NCBI GenBank assembly: GCA_902608795.1
Contig: CACLPI010000007.1
Coordinates: forward strand, 1 to 56,338
Reading direction: 5' to 3'
Source of the DNA: an uncultured Bacteroidota bacterium
Lineage (GTDB): Bacteria; Bacteroidota; Bacteroidia; Flavobacteriales; Flavobacteriaceae
Length of the DNA stretch: 56,338 nucleotides
Shown here: in pieces, positions 1-10,115 of the stretch
How the letters are laid out: each line of letters begins with the position of its first letter
How positions within the stretch are numbered: the first letter of the stretch is position 1
Program-made: the position numbers and the translations under genes
Notes under the pieces: model-generated
The model's database searches: none
What the model saw: only the letters and a program-made list of their open reading frames with translations
What the model was told of the DNA's origin: nothing

Positions 1-3000
1 AAATCAGCAATATTACTGTCTACGGCAAAAGTTGCAGCCCAACCTCCTTCATTGTCCATATCAGAAAGTCTTAATTCATTAAACCAAACTTGACCACAAG
101 AATTCATATTATCCTGCCTTGGGTTTTTAACTCCAATCATTAGGGTTTTAATATCTCCAAAATTAGGATTTCCCTTAATAGCGATTCTTTGATTTCCAAT
201 TTCAATTGTGGAAAATTCTTGAACAGGGCTTGTAATAACCTCATCATTAATTAAATCATAAAATATAGGATTTTCAGAATTTAAGTTCCCGTTTAAAATA
301 GAAAGAGATTTGATAGTTTCTAATGCATTTACGGGTAGGTCGATTTGATTTGCAATTGGCCATACTAATTCAGGGTCTAATGATAAATTAGGAGATTCTT
401 GTAATGGGATTTCAATCTGATAATAGTTTTCCGTTAAGTCATTACCTAATCGAATAAAGCCAATTAAGTCTCCATCATAAAAACTGGATTCATCGGTTTC
501 CTCTGCATGCATGAACATTCTTAGTCTTTTAAACTGTCTCATGTCAACATTTATATTTTTATAAATAGCTCTTGAATCTTCGGGCTCAAGATCACACACA
601 TCAATAACCAGGGATTGCTCGTTTTGTCTAATAATTGTATTATTGTTGTTAAATTGCTCTCTCTCAACACCTGGAGGAGATACATATCTGCCTTCATTCT
701 CTTGAATTCCGATTACACCCACCGTAAAATCTGTTATGTCATTATTATTATCTAATTCCTGGTCAAGAGTCAATTTATACTTACGCCAATCACTTCTAAC
801 TAACTCTAAAGTACCAAATCTCATAATTGTATTTACCTCAAAATCACTTAAAAACATTCTTATGAATCTAATAGATCTGAAGTCGGTTAAACCACCAATG
901 ACAGAGCTTGGTTCATTTATTGGGATTCTAAACTGATACCATTTCACTAATTCTGAAGTTCCATTAGGTAAATTAACCAGTTTTTCTTTCCTGTCAACTA
1001 TTAAATTATTATTAATGTCCATAAGAGTTGTTGGACTAATATTGATTTTATATTGAAAATAACTGTCAATTGTATTCATTGTATTGTCTCTATTAATATC
1101 CTCCACATCAGGCAATGTACTGTAGCCCCTATCGGTATTGGAAATACCTTCGGGGGAATTACCCTCTGTACCGTTATACCCCTTATATCTTTCAAATATG
1201 TCACCATCCCTATTTAAAAAATATGTATAATTATCATTCATAGGGTCCTGAAGCTCTGAAAATGATGGAAATTTTATAGACTCCTCAGAATCATCATAAC
1301 CGTCTAAACCAACATCTTGATTATTTCTGGTTTCACCCTCAGAAGAAAAGGCATACACTAATGATTGATTTTGTGGCACCACAGTTCCCCATAATGTAGT
1401 TGGCAATAAACTTATGTCTCCATCTTCTGGTAATCCGTTTTCATATTGTTTTCTTCCATCTTTAATAATGTCTTCAGAGATATTACCAAGATTAAATGTA
1501 AGATTACCTCCTGAATTTTGATTATTATTTAAAAAAGGATCCATTAACCAAAACTCTAAATATTCAACATTAGATTGCTCAAAATCAGTTGTATTAATAA
1601 GTCTGGTAATACCAGCCCATGAATCATTGGGGTTGTCAATTACTCCGTCAGAAACAGTAGATTTCATATTATATGGTCCTCTTAGAGTTGGATAAAAATT
1701 GAGATCTAAAGAATTTATAACAGATGATTGTCCTTGAACAAGATCTCGCTCAGGAAATATCTCATTTATAAATATTCTTCTTGAATATAAATTTGAAGTT
1801 TCATCATCTGAGATGTCACTAGGTCTTTCTCCACTGTAAAAAATCGGATCTATTGAATACCAATTTAATAAAGCTCTGTCATATCCGTTTTGAATACCAC
1901 TATCATCCTCATTTCCATCATTATATATTCTGCCTAGTTGTTTAGGACGACTTGAAATAGACCATGATTGGGGGCTTAGTAAATCAATAACACTCTGGGT
2001 ACCTTCAAAATCATCAATGTAAGATGTGGCTTCACCGTCAAAATTATTACCCTTTGGAGTGCCAGGTAATAAATATGCAAATTCACCTCTCATTGAAATA
2101 TCGGAAGGGACTTCAGTCTCAATATTTGGCAACTTATTTAGAATTCTCGTCAAAAAAGGTATCTCTTTAGAAAAGTTTGCATCAAATCCAAAAATGGTAT
2201 TGTTTATCGGCTCAGTACCAAAGTTCGCTTTTTGAGTCAATGGTCTTTCATTTAGGTTCAATAAAGTAGCAGACATTATAAAATTTTCGTCAAATTTGTG
2301 CTCAACATTAAATCCAGAAAATCTTTTTGTTTGTTGACCGAACATGGCATTATTTTCTACACTGACATTTATAGGAATATTTGAGGCTTGAAGTCCTCCG
2401 TCCAATATTTGAACAGTTCCCATCTGATAATTAACCGTATAATCTACACCCTCAACAAGAACTCTACCGCCAGCTGTAACTGTGACAGAACCGCGAGGAA
2501 CATTAAATGCGCCGATGGGAATACCTCCGTTTGAAGAAGATTTATACTTACCTCTAATAATAAATTTATTTTTTTCAGACACCTGCTCAGCAGCAGTTTT
2601 TGTTGAATTATAAAGGGTGTGGTAAACATATTTTTTTTGATTACTATTATAATCAGATTCAATATTTTGATTACCATCATAATCTTCTGCTATATTTAAT
2701 CTTAATGATTCAAATAAAAATTCTCCAAAAGGTTCAATTTTTGTAAAAATAATTTTTCCATTTTGCTCAATAACCGTGGTGTTTGAAACAAAATCAAAAA
2801 AACCATCTCCGTTAATTTGAGGATCATTGTTGAAGTTTAGCCTATCAAAATTAAAAACTCTTAATAGTGGTTTCTCACTTAATGCAATATCTCCTGGAAT
2901 AGGGTCTGGAAATTGAGTACCATCAACTGGTGTTATATAGTTTAATTCGGCGGATTCATCATAAAAAATATTTAGTTTAAATCCGTCTCTTTCTAGTTGG

Positions 3001-4547
3001 TATGCTCCAGTATTGTAAATATTTTTCATCATTAGATTCCACAAAGGTTGACTAACATCAGTCACTGTACTCTTTAATAATTTCAGTATCAAATTATTTG
3101 AACTTACAATTTGGTTACTATCATTCTGAACAACCTCTGTAGCTTGAACACCATCATTAGCAAATTCACCAACCTGAAAAACCTGATCCCCGACAGCAAA
3201 CTGAAAAGCAACTGCTAAAATCTCATCATTTTCTAGCCTCTGATTCAGTGAAATATACCCCAACTGAGAATGTATTTTATAATCAATATTTTCACGAAGT
3301 TTTTTTGCATTTTCTAGCTTAACATAATCAATCCCTTCATTAACTTGAGGAACCAAAATTCCAGATGAAACTGAAGCGATATCTCTAACCAAAGAATTTA
3401 ACTGATAACCGGGATCGTCGATAGATTCAGGGTCATAAGCATTATTTGAATTGTCTGGATAAGAATCCGGCTGAGCCAAAATACTTACAGATGACGATAC
3501 AGAACTAGACTCGCCTAAGTCTTGAAATGCAACTATGTTACGCACATTATCAATTTGATTATTCCTGTTTGTAACCCAAACTTCAGCACGTGTTATTTGA
3601 ATATTAGAGTTTATAAAAGGGTAATTTAATAATGACTCATCATATTTATTTCTAAAAAAATGACTTAAGAAAAAATGGCGGTTTTCATCATAATTAAGGG
3701 GTCTGAATTCAAATTCTTGTATTGTACCCCCACCTTCAGAAACAACAGATCTAGACTCTGATTTTTGCTCTGAAAAAATTGCCTTTATTGTCGTATTACC
3801 AAATTTTAATTCTGTTTTTACACCAAATAGGCTTTGAGCTCCAGAAATTAAAGAGCTATTTAAAGGCATACTTACATTTCCAACTTCAATTTTTTGGATT
3901 ATATCATCCTCTGTAGGTTCATATTCTAATTTTAACAAGTTTTGAAAATCAAAGGAAGATTGTGTGTCAAAATTTGCATTTAATTCTACTCTAGTTCCTA
4001 CCTTTCCGATTAAACTTAATCCTATTCTTTGGTCAAAGTCAAAGGTTAAATTACTTTTATTTCTTGGGGAAAATGAGGGATTATCTTGTTTTGTATATAA
4101 TATTCCCATATCAACTTCTAAGGAGCCCTGTGGAACAACCTGAATTGTATTTCCTCCAAAAATTGATTCAAAAACCTCTGAATTTACATATATTTCTGGT
4201 ATTAAATTTTTTTGATCATCGGATGTGCCCTCTTTTTTTCCATCTGCTGCATCAATTTTTGTCTTGTAATAGTTTTTTAAATCCTCTTTTAAGATTAAGT
4301 TATTATACTCCTCTGGACTTAAAATAATTGGGTAATTAATATCATAGTTTCCAAATTTATCATTATAGTAGTAAATATTTAGAGTCGAGTCATATTCATA
4401 ATTTTCCAGGTAACTAGAACTACCAGGTGTTTCTATCTGACCCAAATCAAACTCAATTTGTTGAGAATATATATTTAGTAACGAAAGGGAACTAAATAAT
4501 AAAATATATACGAAGTCTTGTTTAAAAAAATGATACATTAAATTCAT
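1..4547 (-). CDS. sprA: SprA, type IX secretion outer-membrane translocon (partial, N-terminal part)
   Basis: SprA (Sov in Porphyromonas) is the giant outer-membrane beta-barrel through which type IX secretion substrates leave the cell; it is also needed for gliding. The frame stays open from the start to the window edge, giving 1515 codons; family members are about 2300-2400 residues, so the C-terminal third is outside. A hydrophobic signal-like stretch covers residues about 10-28. Family hallmarks read directly are TFDFDQ, a short run reading NFDTQSSFDFQN, then EYEPTEDDIIQ and VGNVSMPLNSSLISGAQSLFGVK, interrupted here for brevity, and near the window edge VWFNEL followed by DNEGGWAA. The ATG at 4547 overlaps the ruvA stop codon by one base; a second in-frame ATG at 4538 is an alternative start. 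It follows ruvB-queG-ruvA on the same strand and is probably co-transcribed with ruvA. The identification is firm; it appears intact as far as visible. Confidence 0.95.
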   Translation of the reverse strand, partial: MNLMYHFFKQDFVYILLFSSLSLLNIYSQQIEFDLGQIETPGSSSYLENYEYDSTLNIYYYNDKFGNYDINYPIILSPEEYNNLILKEDLKNYYKTKIDAADGKKEGTSDDQKNLIPEIYVNSEVFESIFGGNTIQVVPQGSLEVDMGILYTKQDNPSFSPRNKSNLTFDFDQRIGLSLIGKVGTRVELNANFDTQSSFDFQNLLKLEYEPTEDDIIQKIEVGNVSMPLNSSLISGAQSLFGVKTELKFGNTTIKAIFSEQKSESRSVVSEGGGTIQEFEFRPLNYDENRHFFLSHFFRNKYDESLLNYPFINSNIQITRAEVWVTNRNNQIDNVRNIVAFQDLGESSSVSSSVSILAQPDSYPDNSNNAYDPESIDDPGYQLNSLVRDIASVSSGILVPQVNEGIDYVKLENAKKLRENIDYKIHSQLGYISLNQRLENDEILAVAFQFAVGDQVFQVGEFANDGVQATEVVQNDSNQIVSSNNLILKLLKSTVTDVSQPLWNLMMKNIYNTGAYQLERDGFKLNIFYDESAELNYITPVDGTQFPDPIPGDIALSEKPLLRVFNFDRLNFNNDPQINGDGFFDFVSNTTVIEQNGKIIFTKIEPFGEFLFESLRLNIAEDYDGNQNIESDYNSNQKKYVYHTLYNSTKTAAEQVSEKNKFIIRGKYKSSSNGGIPIGAFNVPRGSVTVTAGGRVLVEGVDYTVNYQMGTVQILDGGLQASNIPINVSVENNAMFGQQTKRFSGFNVEHKFDENFIMSATLLNLNERPLTQKANFGTEPINNTIFGFDANFSKEIPFLTRILNKLPNIETEVPSDISMRGEFAYLLPGTPKGNNFDGEATSYIDDFEGTQSVIDLLSPQSWSISSRPKQLGRIYNDGNEDDSGIQNGYDRALLNWYSIDPIFYSGERPSDISDDETSNLYSRRIFINEIFPERDLVQGQSSVINSLDLNFYPTLRGPYNMKSTVSDGVIDNPNDSWAGITRLINTTDFEQSNVEYLEFWLMDPFLNNNQNSGGNLTFNLGNISEDIIKDGRKQYENGLPEDGDISLLPTTLWGTVVPQNQSLVYAFSSEGETRNNQDVGLDGYDDSEESIKFPSFSELQDPMNDNYTYFLNRDGDIFERYKGYNGTEGNSPEGISNTDRGYSTLPDVEDINRDNTMNTIDSYFQYKINISPTTLMDINNNLIVDRKEKLVNLPNGTSELVKWYQFRIPINEPSSVIGGLTDFRSIRFIRMFLSDFEVNTIMRFGTLELVRSDWRKYKLTLDQELDNNNDITDFTVGVIGIQENEGRYVSPPGVEREQFNNNNTIIRQNEQSLVIDVCDLEPEDSRAIYKNINVDMRQFKRLRMFMHAEETDESSFYDGDLIGFIRLGNDLTENYYQIEIPLQESPNLSLDPELVWPIANQIDLPVNALETIKSLSILNGNLNSENPIFYDLINDEVITSPVQEFSTIEIGNQRIAIKGNPNFGDIKTLMIGVKNPRQDNMNSCGQVWFNELRLSDMDNEGGWAATFAVDSNIAD

Positions 4548-5128
4548 TAAATATTTTTCAAAGTCTCCTTGATGATTTCCTCAACAGAGATATCAAAATT
4601 ATCTTTAATTATTTTGTCAACTAATCTCTCCGCAGATTTTTTATTTATACCAAGAACCTCTAAAGCAGATAACGCTTCTTGTCTTGTGGTATTGTTTGAA
4701 TCAACAAAAGCTTCATCAATATCATAGATTTTCAATACTTTGTCTCTTAATTCTATAATTAATCTCTGAGCTGTTTTACTTCCAATTCCCTTGACTGATT
4801 GTACAATTGAAACATTATTTGATGATATTGCGTCTATCACTTGTTCCGGGGAAAGTGAAGAAAGCATTGTTCTGGCTATACTTGTACCTACGCCACTGAC
4901 AGAAATTAAAAGTCTAAAAATTTCCCTTTCTTTTAGTGTGTAAAACCCATATAGAGAATGAGAATCCTCTTTTATTTGAAGGTGTGTAAATAACTTAATA
5001 TTTTCTTGATTTGGAATCTGAGAAAATGTGGTTAGAGAAATATTTATCCAGTATCCAATTCCATTTGTTTCAATGACAACATTAGTTGGTGATTTTTCGG
5101 ATAATCTTCCTTTTATATGAGTAATCAT
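4547..5128 (-). CDS. ruvA: Holliday junction branch migration protein RuvA
   Basis: RuvA binds four-way DNA junctions as a tetramer and loads the RuvB motor, driving branch migration in recombinational repair. The 193-residue length is normal. The N-terminal OB-fold (about 1-63) starts MITHIKGRL; two helix-hairpin-helix motifs follow (LISVSGVGTSIA near 90 and VKGIGSKTAQRLI near 113), and the C-terminal domain III (about 145-193) that contacts RuvB ends the protein. It lies 65 bases downstream of queG and overlaps sprA by one base. ruvB is one gene away on the same strand, so both subunits of the complex are probably made from one region. Confidence 0.97.
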   Translation of the reverse strand: MITHIKGRLSEKSPTNVVIETNGIGYWINISLTTFSQIPNQENIKLFTHLQIKEDSHSLYGFYTLKEREIFRLLISVSGVGTSIARTMLSSLSPEQVIDAISSNNVSIVQSVKGIGSKTAQRLIIELRDKVLKIYDIDEAFVDSNNTTRQEALSALEVLGINKKSAERLVDKIIKDNFDISVEEIIKETLKNI

Positions 5129-5193
5129 CTAGTCTTCTGTTGTTAAATTATTTAATTAGGCAAATTAATGTAAATAATCTTAAAATTTTAGAA

Positions 5194-6129
5194 TTATTTC
5201 CTTTTTATAAACTCGATATTACGTTTGATTCCATCAAAGCCTGCTCTTTTGATTGCAGAGTTTCTAAATACCTTATTAAAAGTTTCTTTAGTCATCTCAA
5301 TCCAATCATTTTTACTCATAGACAAAAACTCGCCATCAGAGTTAAATAAAGGCTCTTTATGAGATTTAGAAAACCTATTCCATGGACATACATCTTGACA
5401 AATATCACATCCAAAAATCCAATCGTCATAAGTATTTTTGGCATAATCTGGTATATTATTTTTAAGCTCAATTGTATAATAAGAAATACATCTGCTACCA
5501 TCAACTACATATGGTTCTACAATTGCATTTGTAGGACAAGCATCAATGCATGCAGTACAAGATCCACAATGATCTGTTTCAATATGATCATAATCTAGTT
5601 CTAAGTCTAAAATAATTTCACACAAGAAAAAAAAGGAGCCATTCTTTTTTGAAATAAGATTCGTATTCTTTCCAATCCATCCTAATCCACTTTTTTTAGC
5701 CCATGCCCTCTCCAAGACAGGAGCCGAGTCAACAAAAACTCGACCGTTTATATCACCTGTTTTTTCTTTAATGTATTCAAATAAATCCTTTAATTTATTT
5801 TTAATTACGAAGTGATAGTCATTTCCATAAGCATATTTTGAAATCTTAAAATTTGAATTTTCACCGTTTTTTTCTGAATAATAATTATATGTCAGTGATA
5901 TCACACTTTTTGCTCCTTCAACAATTTTTGTGGGGTCTAATCTCATATCAAAGTTTCTTTCCATATAAGACATTTCTCCATTCATATTTTTATTTAACCA
6001 GTTTTCAAGCTTAGGAGCTTCATCTTCCAAAAATCCAGCCTTACTAATACCACAAGACATAAAACCTAGAGTCTTTGCTTTGGTTTTAATATCAATTGTA
6101 AGACTTTCTATATTAGAATGATTATGCAT
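5194..6129 (-). CDS. queG: Epoxyqueuosine reductase QueG
   Basis: QueG is a cytosolic cobalamin- and iron-sulfur-dependent enzyme that reduces epoxyqueuosine to queuosine in the wobble position of tRNAs with GUN anticodons. The 311-residue protein has the DUF1730-type N-terminal domain (about 20-90, including SLTYNYY) and two ferredoxin-type cluster motifs, [12 protein letters not shown] near 188 and CDICQDVCP near 241. It ends just after the second cluster, so the HEAT-repeat tail found in longer homologues is absent or minimal. It is placed six bases downstream of ruvB, suggesting co-transcription although the functions are unrelated. Confidence 0.95.
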   Translation of the reverse strand: MHNHSNIESLTIDIKTKAKTLGFMSCGISKAGFLEDEAPKLENWLNKNMNGEMSYMERNFDMRLDPTKIVEGAKSVISLTYNYYSEKNGENSNFKISKYAYGNDYHFVIKNKLKDLFEYIKEKTGDINGRVFVDSAPVLERAWAKKSGLGWIGKNTNLISKKNGSFFFLCEIILDLELDYDHIETDHCGSCTACIDACPTNAIVEPYVVDGSRCISYYTIELKNNIPDYAKNTYDDWIFGCDICQDVCPWNRFSKSHKEPLFNSDGEFLSMSKNDWIEMTKETFNKVFRNSAIKRAGFDGIKRNIEFIKRK

Positions 6130-6135
6130 GTAAGT

Positions 6136-7158
6136 CTAAAAAAGTCCTTTTTGAGATGACTTAAATTCTTTGTTTAAATGTTTAAAAGCTAATTCAGTAG
6201 CTTGACGTCCACGAGGAGTTCTCATTATAAAACCCTGCTGAATTAAAAATGGTTCATAGACTTCCTCAATAGTTTCAGGATTTTCACTCACCGCTGTTGC
6301 CAAGGTTGTAATTCCAACTGGACCACCACCAAACTTATCAATAATTGTACTTAATATCTTGTTATCCATTTCGTCAAGACCACTTATATCAACGTTCAAT
6401 GCCTTTAGGCTTGATTTTGTAATATTAATATCAATTTTACCATCTCCCTTTATTTGAGCAAAATCCCTGACTCTTCTAAGCAGTGAATTAGCAATTCTTG
6501 GTGTACCTCTACTCCTCCCAGCAATTTCAATTGCAGCTTCCATTGAAATACCTATGTCTAATATCTTTGCACTCCTTTCAACTATGGTTGAAAGTAATTT
6601 GGAATCATAATATTTTAACCTATTTGTTATTCCAAACCTTGCTCTCATTGGGGCTGTAAGTAATCCTGATCTAGTTGTTGCACCAACTAGTGTAAAGGGT
6701 TCTAGATTTATTTCTACGGATCTAGCATTGGGACCCGACTCTATCATTATATCAATTTTATAATCCTCCATTGCCGAGTAAAGATATTCTTCAACTATAG
6801 GGCTAAGTCTGTGAATTTCGTCAATAAATAACACATCTCTTTCTTTAAGATTTGTTAATAGGCCTGCTAGGTCAGCAGGTTTATCTAATACAGGTCCTGA
6901 TGTTACTTTAATTTCAACATCTAGCTCTTTTGATAGAATATTAGCTAGTGTAGTTTTTCCAAGTCCTGGTGGGCCATGAAATAAAGTATGATCCAAAGCC
7001 TCATTTCGTTGATTTGCAGCTTCTACAAATATTTTAAGATTGTTTATAACATGCTCTTGGCCAGAAAAATCGTTAAATGAAATTGGTCTTAGGTTATTTT
7101 CAAATTCTCTCTCATTTTCGGAAAGATTTTCTGCAGAAGGGTCAAGGTTTTCATTCAT
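6136..7158 (-). CDS. ruvB: Holliday junction branch migration ATPase RuvB
   Basis: RuvB is the hexameric AAA+ motor that pumps DNA through the RuvA-bound Holliday junction. The 340 residues carry Walker A (GPPGLGKT near 62), Walker B (DEIHRLS near 114), the sensor region GATTRSGLL near 160 and arginine finger context MRARFG, followed by a winged-helix DNA-binding domain whose TPRGR is at the C-terminus. The ATG at 7158 is only five bases after a TATATTTG promoter element, which lies against the respiratory-operon terminator, so the transcript is probably leaderless (see findings). queG follows after six bases. Confidence 0.97.
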   Translation of the reverse strand: MNENLDPSAENLSENEREFENNLRPISFNDFSGQEHVINNLKIFVEAANQRNEALDHTLFHGPPGLGKTTLANILSKELDVEIKVTSGPVLDKPADLAGLLTNLKERDVLFIDEIHRLSPIVEEYLYSAMEDYKIDIMIESGPNARSVEINLEPFTLVGATTRSGLLTAPMRARFGITNRLKYYDSKLLSTIVERSAKILDIGISMEAAIEIAGRSRGTPRIANSLLRRVRDFAQIKGDGKIDINITKSSLKALNVDISGLDEMDNKILSTIIDKFGGGPVGITTLATAVSENPETIEEVYEPFLIQQGFIMRTPRGRQATELAFKHLNKEFKSSQKGLF

Positions 7159-7163
7159 GAAAA

Positions 7164-7171
7164 CAAATATA
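7164..7171 (-). promoter_or_regulatory. Predicted promoter -7 element (TATATTTG) for ruvB
   Basis: The minus strand reads TATATTTG, matching the Bacteroidota -7 consensus TAnnTTTG. It ends five bases before the ruvB ATG, which places the expected transcription start on or next to the A of the start codon. It shares one base with the upstream terminator hairpin, and I see no good TTTG -33 box because that space is occupied by the hairpin. Confidence 0.5.
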
Positions 7172-7210
7172 AAGAAAAAGCCTTTCTAAAATTAGAAAGG
7201 CTTTTTCTTT
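7171..7210 (-). terminator. Intrinsic terminator of the act-cox respiratory operon
   Basis: A perfect 19-bp inverted repeat (7171-7189 and 7192-7210) with a two-base centre follows the cytochrome oxidase subunit I stop codon by 15 bases. In the minus direction the AAAGGCTTTTT-type stem is followed by a T-rich stretch. The near-perfect symmetry means it could also stop transcription from the other side. It separates the respiratory operon from ruvB. Confidence 0.9.
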
Positions 7211-7225
7211 ATTCTGATATGACAA

Positions 7226-9010
7226 TTAATATTCTTCTTCGCCTTTCTTCAAAGGTATATGTTGTGGAACAAAATCTTCTTTATAGCCTGGCTTACTGTA
7301 ATCATAGGGCCATCTATGTACCTCAGGAATTTTTCCTTGCCAATTTCCATGAATGTGTTTTTGAGATGCAGTCCACTCTAGAGTTGTCGACTTCCAAGGA
7401 TTTTGTGGAGCTTTTTTACCGTAAAAAATATTATACATAAAATTATATAGGAAAACAAGCTGTACTGCAGCACCCATTAAAGCAAACATAGTAATGATTT
7501 GATTAGTATCAGCAAGGTCATCGAACAGAGGGAAATTTGTATTAGAATAATATCTTCTTGGTAGGCCAGCCATTCCAATAAAATGCATTGGGAAAAAAAC
7601 ACCATATGCTGAAATAGCAGTTACCCAAAAATGTATGTAACCAAGATTTTTATTCATCATTTTTCCAAAAAGTATTGGATACCAATGATATATTCCTGCC
7701 AACATTCCATAAAGTGCCGATATACCCATTACTAAATGAAAATGTGCAACCACAAAATATGTATCATGAACATTTATGTCTAGAGCACTGTCACCTAAAA
7801 TAATTCCGGTTAAACCACCTGTAATAAATGTTGAAACAAATCCGATCGCAAAAAGCATTGGAGTATTAAATTGAATATTTCCTTTCCAAAGAGTTGTAAT
7901 ATAATTAAAGGCTTTTACAGCTGAAGGAATCGCAATTAATAGGGTAGTAAAGGTAAATACAGAACCTAAAAAAGGATTCATTCCTGTCACAAACATATGA
8001 TGACCCCATACGATTGTAGATAAAAATGCAATAGCCAAAATGGAAACGATCATTGCTTTATAACCAAAAATTGGTTTTCTAGCATGAGTTGCGATTACCT
8101 CGGAAGCTATTCCAAGTGCTGGTAATAATACAATATAAACTTCAGGGTGTCCTAAAAACCAAAATAGGTGCTCAAATAAGACAGGAGATCCTCCCTGATA
8201 GTGCAATACTTCTCCTTGTATAAAGATATCAGATAGGAAAAAGGAAGTTCCAAAGCTTCTATCCATAATTAATAGTAGGGCTGCTGATAGAAGTACTGGA
8301 AATGAAATCGCACCAATAATAGCAGTAACAAAAAATGCCCAGATTGTTAAAGGCATTCTTGTAAGTGACATACCTTTTGTCCTTAGATTTAGGACCGTGA
8401 CAATATAATTTAAAGAACCTAATAATGAGGATGCAATAAAAAATGCCATAGAAACCAACCACAAAGTCATTCCTAAGCCCGATCCAGGTTGTGCCATTTC
8501 AAGAGCACTTAACGGAGGGTAAATCGTCCAACCTGCAGCTGCTGGTCCAGCTTCAACAAAAATTGACGAAACCATCAAAACAGTGGATAAAAAGAATAGC
8601 CAGAACGCAATCATATTAAGAAAACCAGAAGCCATATCACGGGCACCTAACTGCAATGGAATAAGTAAATTACTAAAAGTTCCACTTAGGCCTGCTGTAA
8701 GGACAAAGAAAACCATAATAGTACCGTGCATAGTTACAAGTGCTAAATAGATATCTGCATCCATAACACCTTCTGGAGCCCATTTACCAAGTAAAAAATC
8801 GAAAAATATATTTGGTTCTTCTGGCCAGGCAATTTGCATTCGCATTAATGCTGACATAAGTATTCCAATTATACCCATGAAAAAAACACCGGTAAACAAA
8901 TATTGTTTAGCAATCATTTTATGATCTTGACTAAAAATATATTTGGTTATAAATGTTTCTTTGTGATGATGAGCGTGATGATCTTTATCAAATTCTATAT
9001 ATTCTGCCAT
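7226..9010 (-). CDS. ctaD: Cytochrome c oxidase subunit I
   Basis: This is the catalytic haem-copper subunit that reduces oxygen to water and pumps protons across the inner membrane. All ligands are visible: the low-spin haem histidine in MHGTIMVFF (about residue 95), the CuB histidine and cross-linked tyrosine in GHPEVY, the CuB pair in WGHHMF, and the haem a3/a histidines in VAHFHLVMG. The Glu in GHPEVY is as in A1-type oxidases. About twelve membrane segments fit the 594 residues. The N-terminus has a His cluster (HHAHHH, residues 11-16). I chose the ATG at 9010, four bases after the subunit II stop, because the longer frame begins with a TTG inside subunit II. It is the last gene of the act operon; subunit III is not in the window. 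Confidence 0.96.
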   Translation of the reverse strand: MAEYIEFDKDHHAHHHKETFITKYIFSQDHKMIAKQYLFTGVFFMGIIGILMSALMRMQIAWPEEPNIFFDFLLGKWAPEGVMDADIYLALVTMHGTIMVFFVLTAGLSGTFSNLLIPLQLGARDMASGFLNMIAFWLFFLSTVLMVSSIFVEAGPAAAGWTIYPPLSALEMAQPGSGLGMTLWLVSMAFFIASSLLGSLNYIVTVLNLRTKGMSLTRMPLTIWAFFVTAIIGAISFPVLLSAALLLIMDRSFGTSFFLSDIFIQGEVLHYQGGSPVLFEHLFWFLGHPEVYIVLLPALGIASEVIATHARKPIFGYKAMIVSILAIAFLSTIVWGHHMFVTGMNPFLGSVFTFTTLLIAIPSAVKAFNYITTLWKGNIQFNTPMLFAIGFVSTFITGGLTGIILGDSALDINVHDTYFVVAHFHLVMGISALYGMLAGIYHWYPILFGKMMNKNLGYIHFWVTAISAYGVFFPMHFIGMAGLPRRYYSNTNFPLFDDLADTNQIITMFALMGAAVQLVFLYNFMYNIFYGKKAPQNPWKSTTLEWTASQKHIHGNWQGKIPEVHRWPYDYSKPGYKEDFVPQHIPLKKGEEEY

Positions 9011-9014
9011 AGTT

Positions 9015-10100
9015 TTAATTTTGCGCAATTAGCGAATTCTTAAATAAAGTTTGTTGTTCATACCAGTTGTCAAATTCTTGCTGAGTTTCAACAATAATCT
9101 TCATTTGCATGTTATAGTGAGACTTCCCACAGATTTTATTACACAATAATAAATAATCAAATTCATATGGATCTAGTGGTTCTTCACCTTTCAAAGCTAA
9201 CTCTTTACTTTTTTCTTCCCTTATGTTATTGATGTTAATTACTTTATCAATCATAGATGGATTTTGCCTCATTTCTTCTGTAGTAACTGTTGGAGTAAAT
9301 GCAAACTTAGTAATCATTCCCGGAACACAATTCATTTGTGCCCTAAAGTGTGGCATATATGCCGAATGAAGAACATCCTGAGACCTCATGATGAATAATA
9401 TAGGTTTGTCAACCGGTAAATGAAGTTCTGTTGTAATTACATCATCCGCTGCATTAGGATCATTTTCATCAAGGCCCAATATATTAGCCCTGTCAATATC
9501 TATAAGTCTGACATTTGATTTTCCTAATACATTGTCCTCTCCAGCATATCTTGCTTTCCAATTAAATTGTTGGGCATAAAGTTCAATGACCATAGGATCA
9601 TTGTTTTTCTGCATATTCATAACATTTGACCACGTTAAAAGGCCATAGGTAATGAAACCGGTCAACACAATAGCAGGAATAGTAGTCCACAATAACTCCA
9701 GTTTATGATTATCAGTGTAAAATAATGCTTTAGATGTTTTACTTCCCTTGTATTTGTATGCAAAGAAATATAAAAGAAATTGAGTAATTGTTTGAACTAT
9801 AAAAATCAAAACCATAGTCCAAATCATCAATGTGTCTATTTGTTGACCATGCTCAGATGCAGCATTTGAGATTAAAGGGAATTTTCCATATTTAACCAGA
9901 GAAAATATTGTTATGGCGTATATAAAAACTAGGAAACCTAGCATTAACTTTGCTTGAGTAGAATTATCTTTATCATTAGCAATTTGAGAATCATCTATCT
10001 TTACTCCAGAGATTACCCTTGATAAGTCAAATATTTTAATCATTTGCCAAATGGCAATTGTAATGAATATTAGAATTAAAACTATAAATAGGGTTGTCAT
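9015..10100 (-). CDS. ctaC: Cytochrome c oxidase subunit II
   Basis: Subunit II receives electrons from cytochrome c or from complex III and passes them through the binuclear CuA centre to subunit I. The CuA ligands are present: an upstream histidine in VLHSAYMPHF and the C-x3-C-x3-H-x2-M pattern in CNKICGKSHYNM near the C-terminus. There is an N-terminal hydrophobic helix, then two or three further membrane segments (about 50-70, 90-115 and 140-160), and a periplasmic cupredoxin domain. No cytochrome c domain is fused at the C-terminus, unlike typical caa3 subunit II. The ATG at 10100 is preferred over a GTG two codons upstream. It sits 15 bases after actF. Confidence 0.94.
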   Translation of the reverse strand: MTTLFIVLILIFITIAIWQMIKIFDLSRVISGVKIDDSQIANDKDNSTQAKLMLGFLVFIYAITIFSLVKYGKFPLISNAASEHGQQIDTLMIWTMVLIFIVQTITQFLLYFFAYKYKGSKTSKALFYTDNHKLELLWTTIPAIVLTGFITYGLLTWSNVMNMQKNNDPMVIELYAQQFNWKARYAGEDNVLGKSNVRLIDIDRANILGLDENDPNAADDVITTELHLPVDKPILFIMRSQDVLHSAYMPHFRAQMNCVPGMITKFAFTPTVTTEEMRQNPSMIDKVININNIREEKSKELALKGEEPLDPYEFDYLLLCNKICGKSHYNMQMKIIVETQQEFDNWYEQQTLFKNSLIAQN

Positions 10101-10115
10101 ATTCACTTATTCAAA

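Noticed and set aside
736-4327. Several short open frames on both strands over the first 4.3 kb.
   Set aside because: They overlap the continuous sprA frame, lack any recognisable motif and have no sensible starts.
9011-9028. TTG start giving coxA six extra residues.
   Set aside because: It would overlap coxB, whereas an ATG four bases after the coxB stop gives the usual N-terminus.
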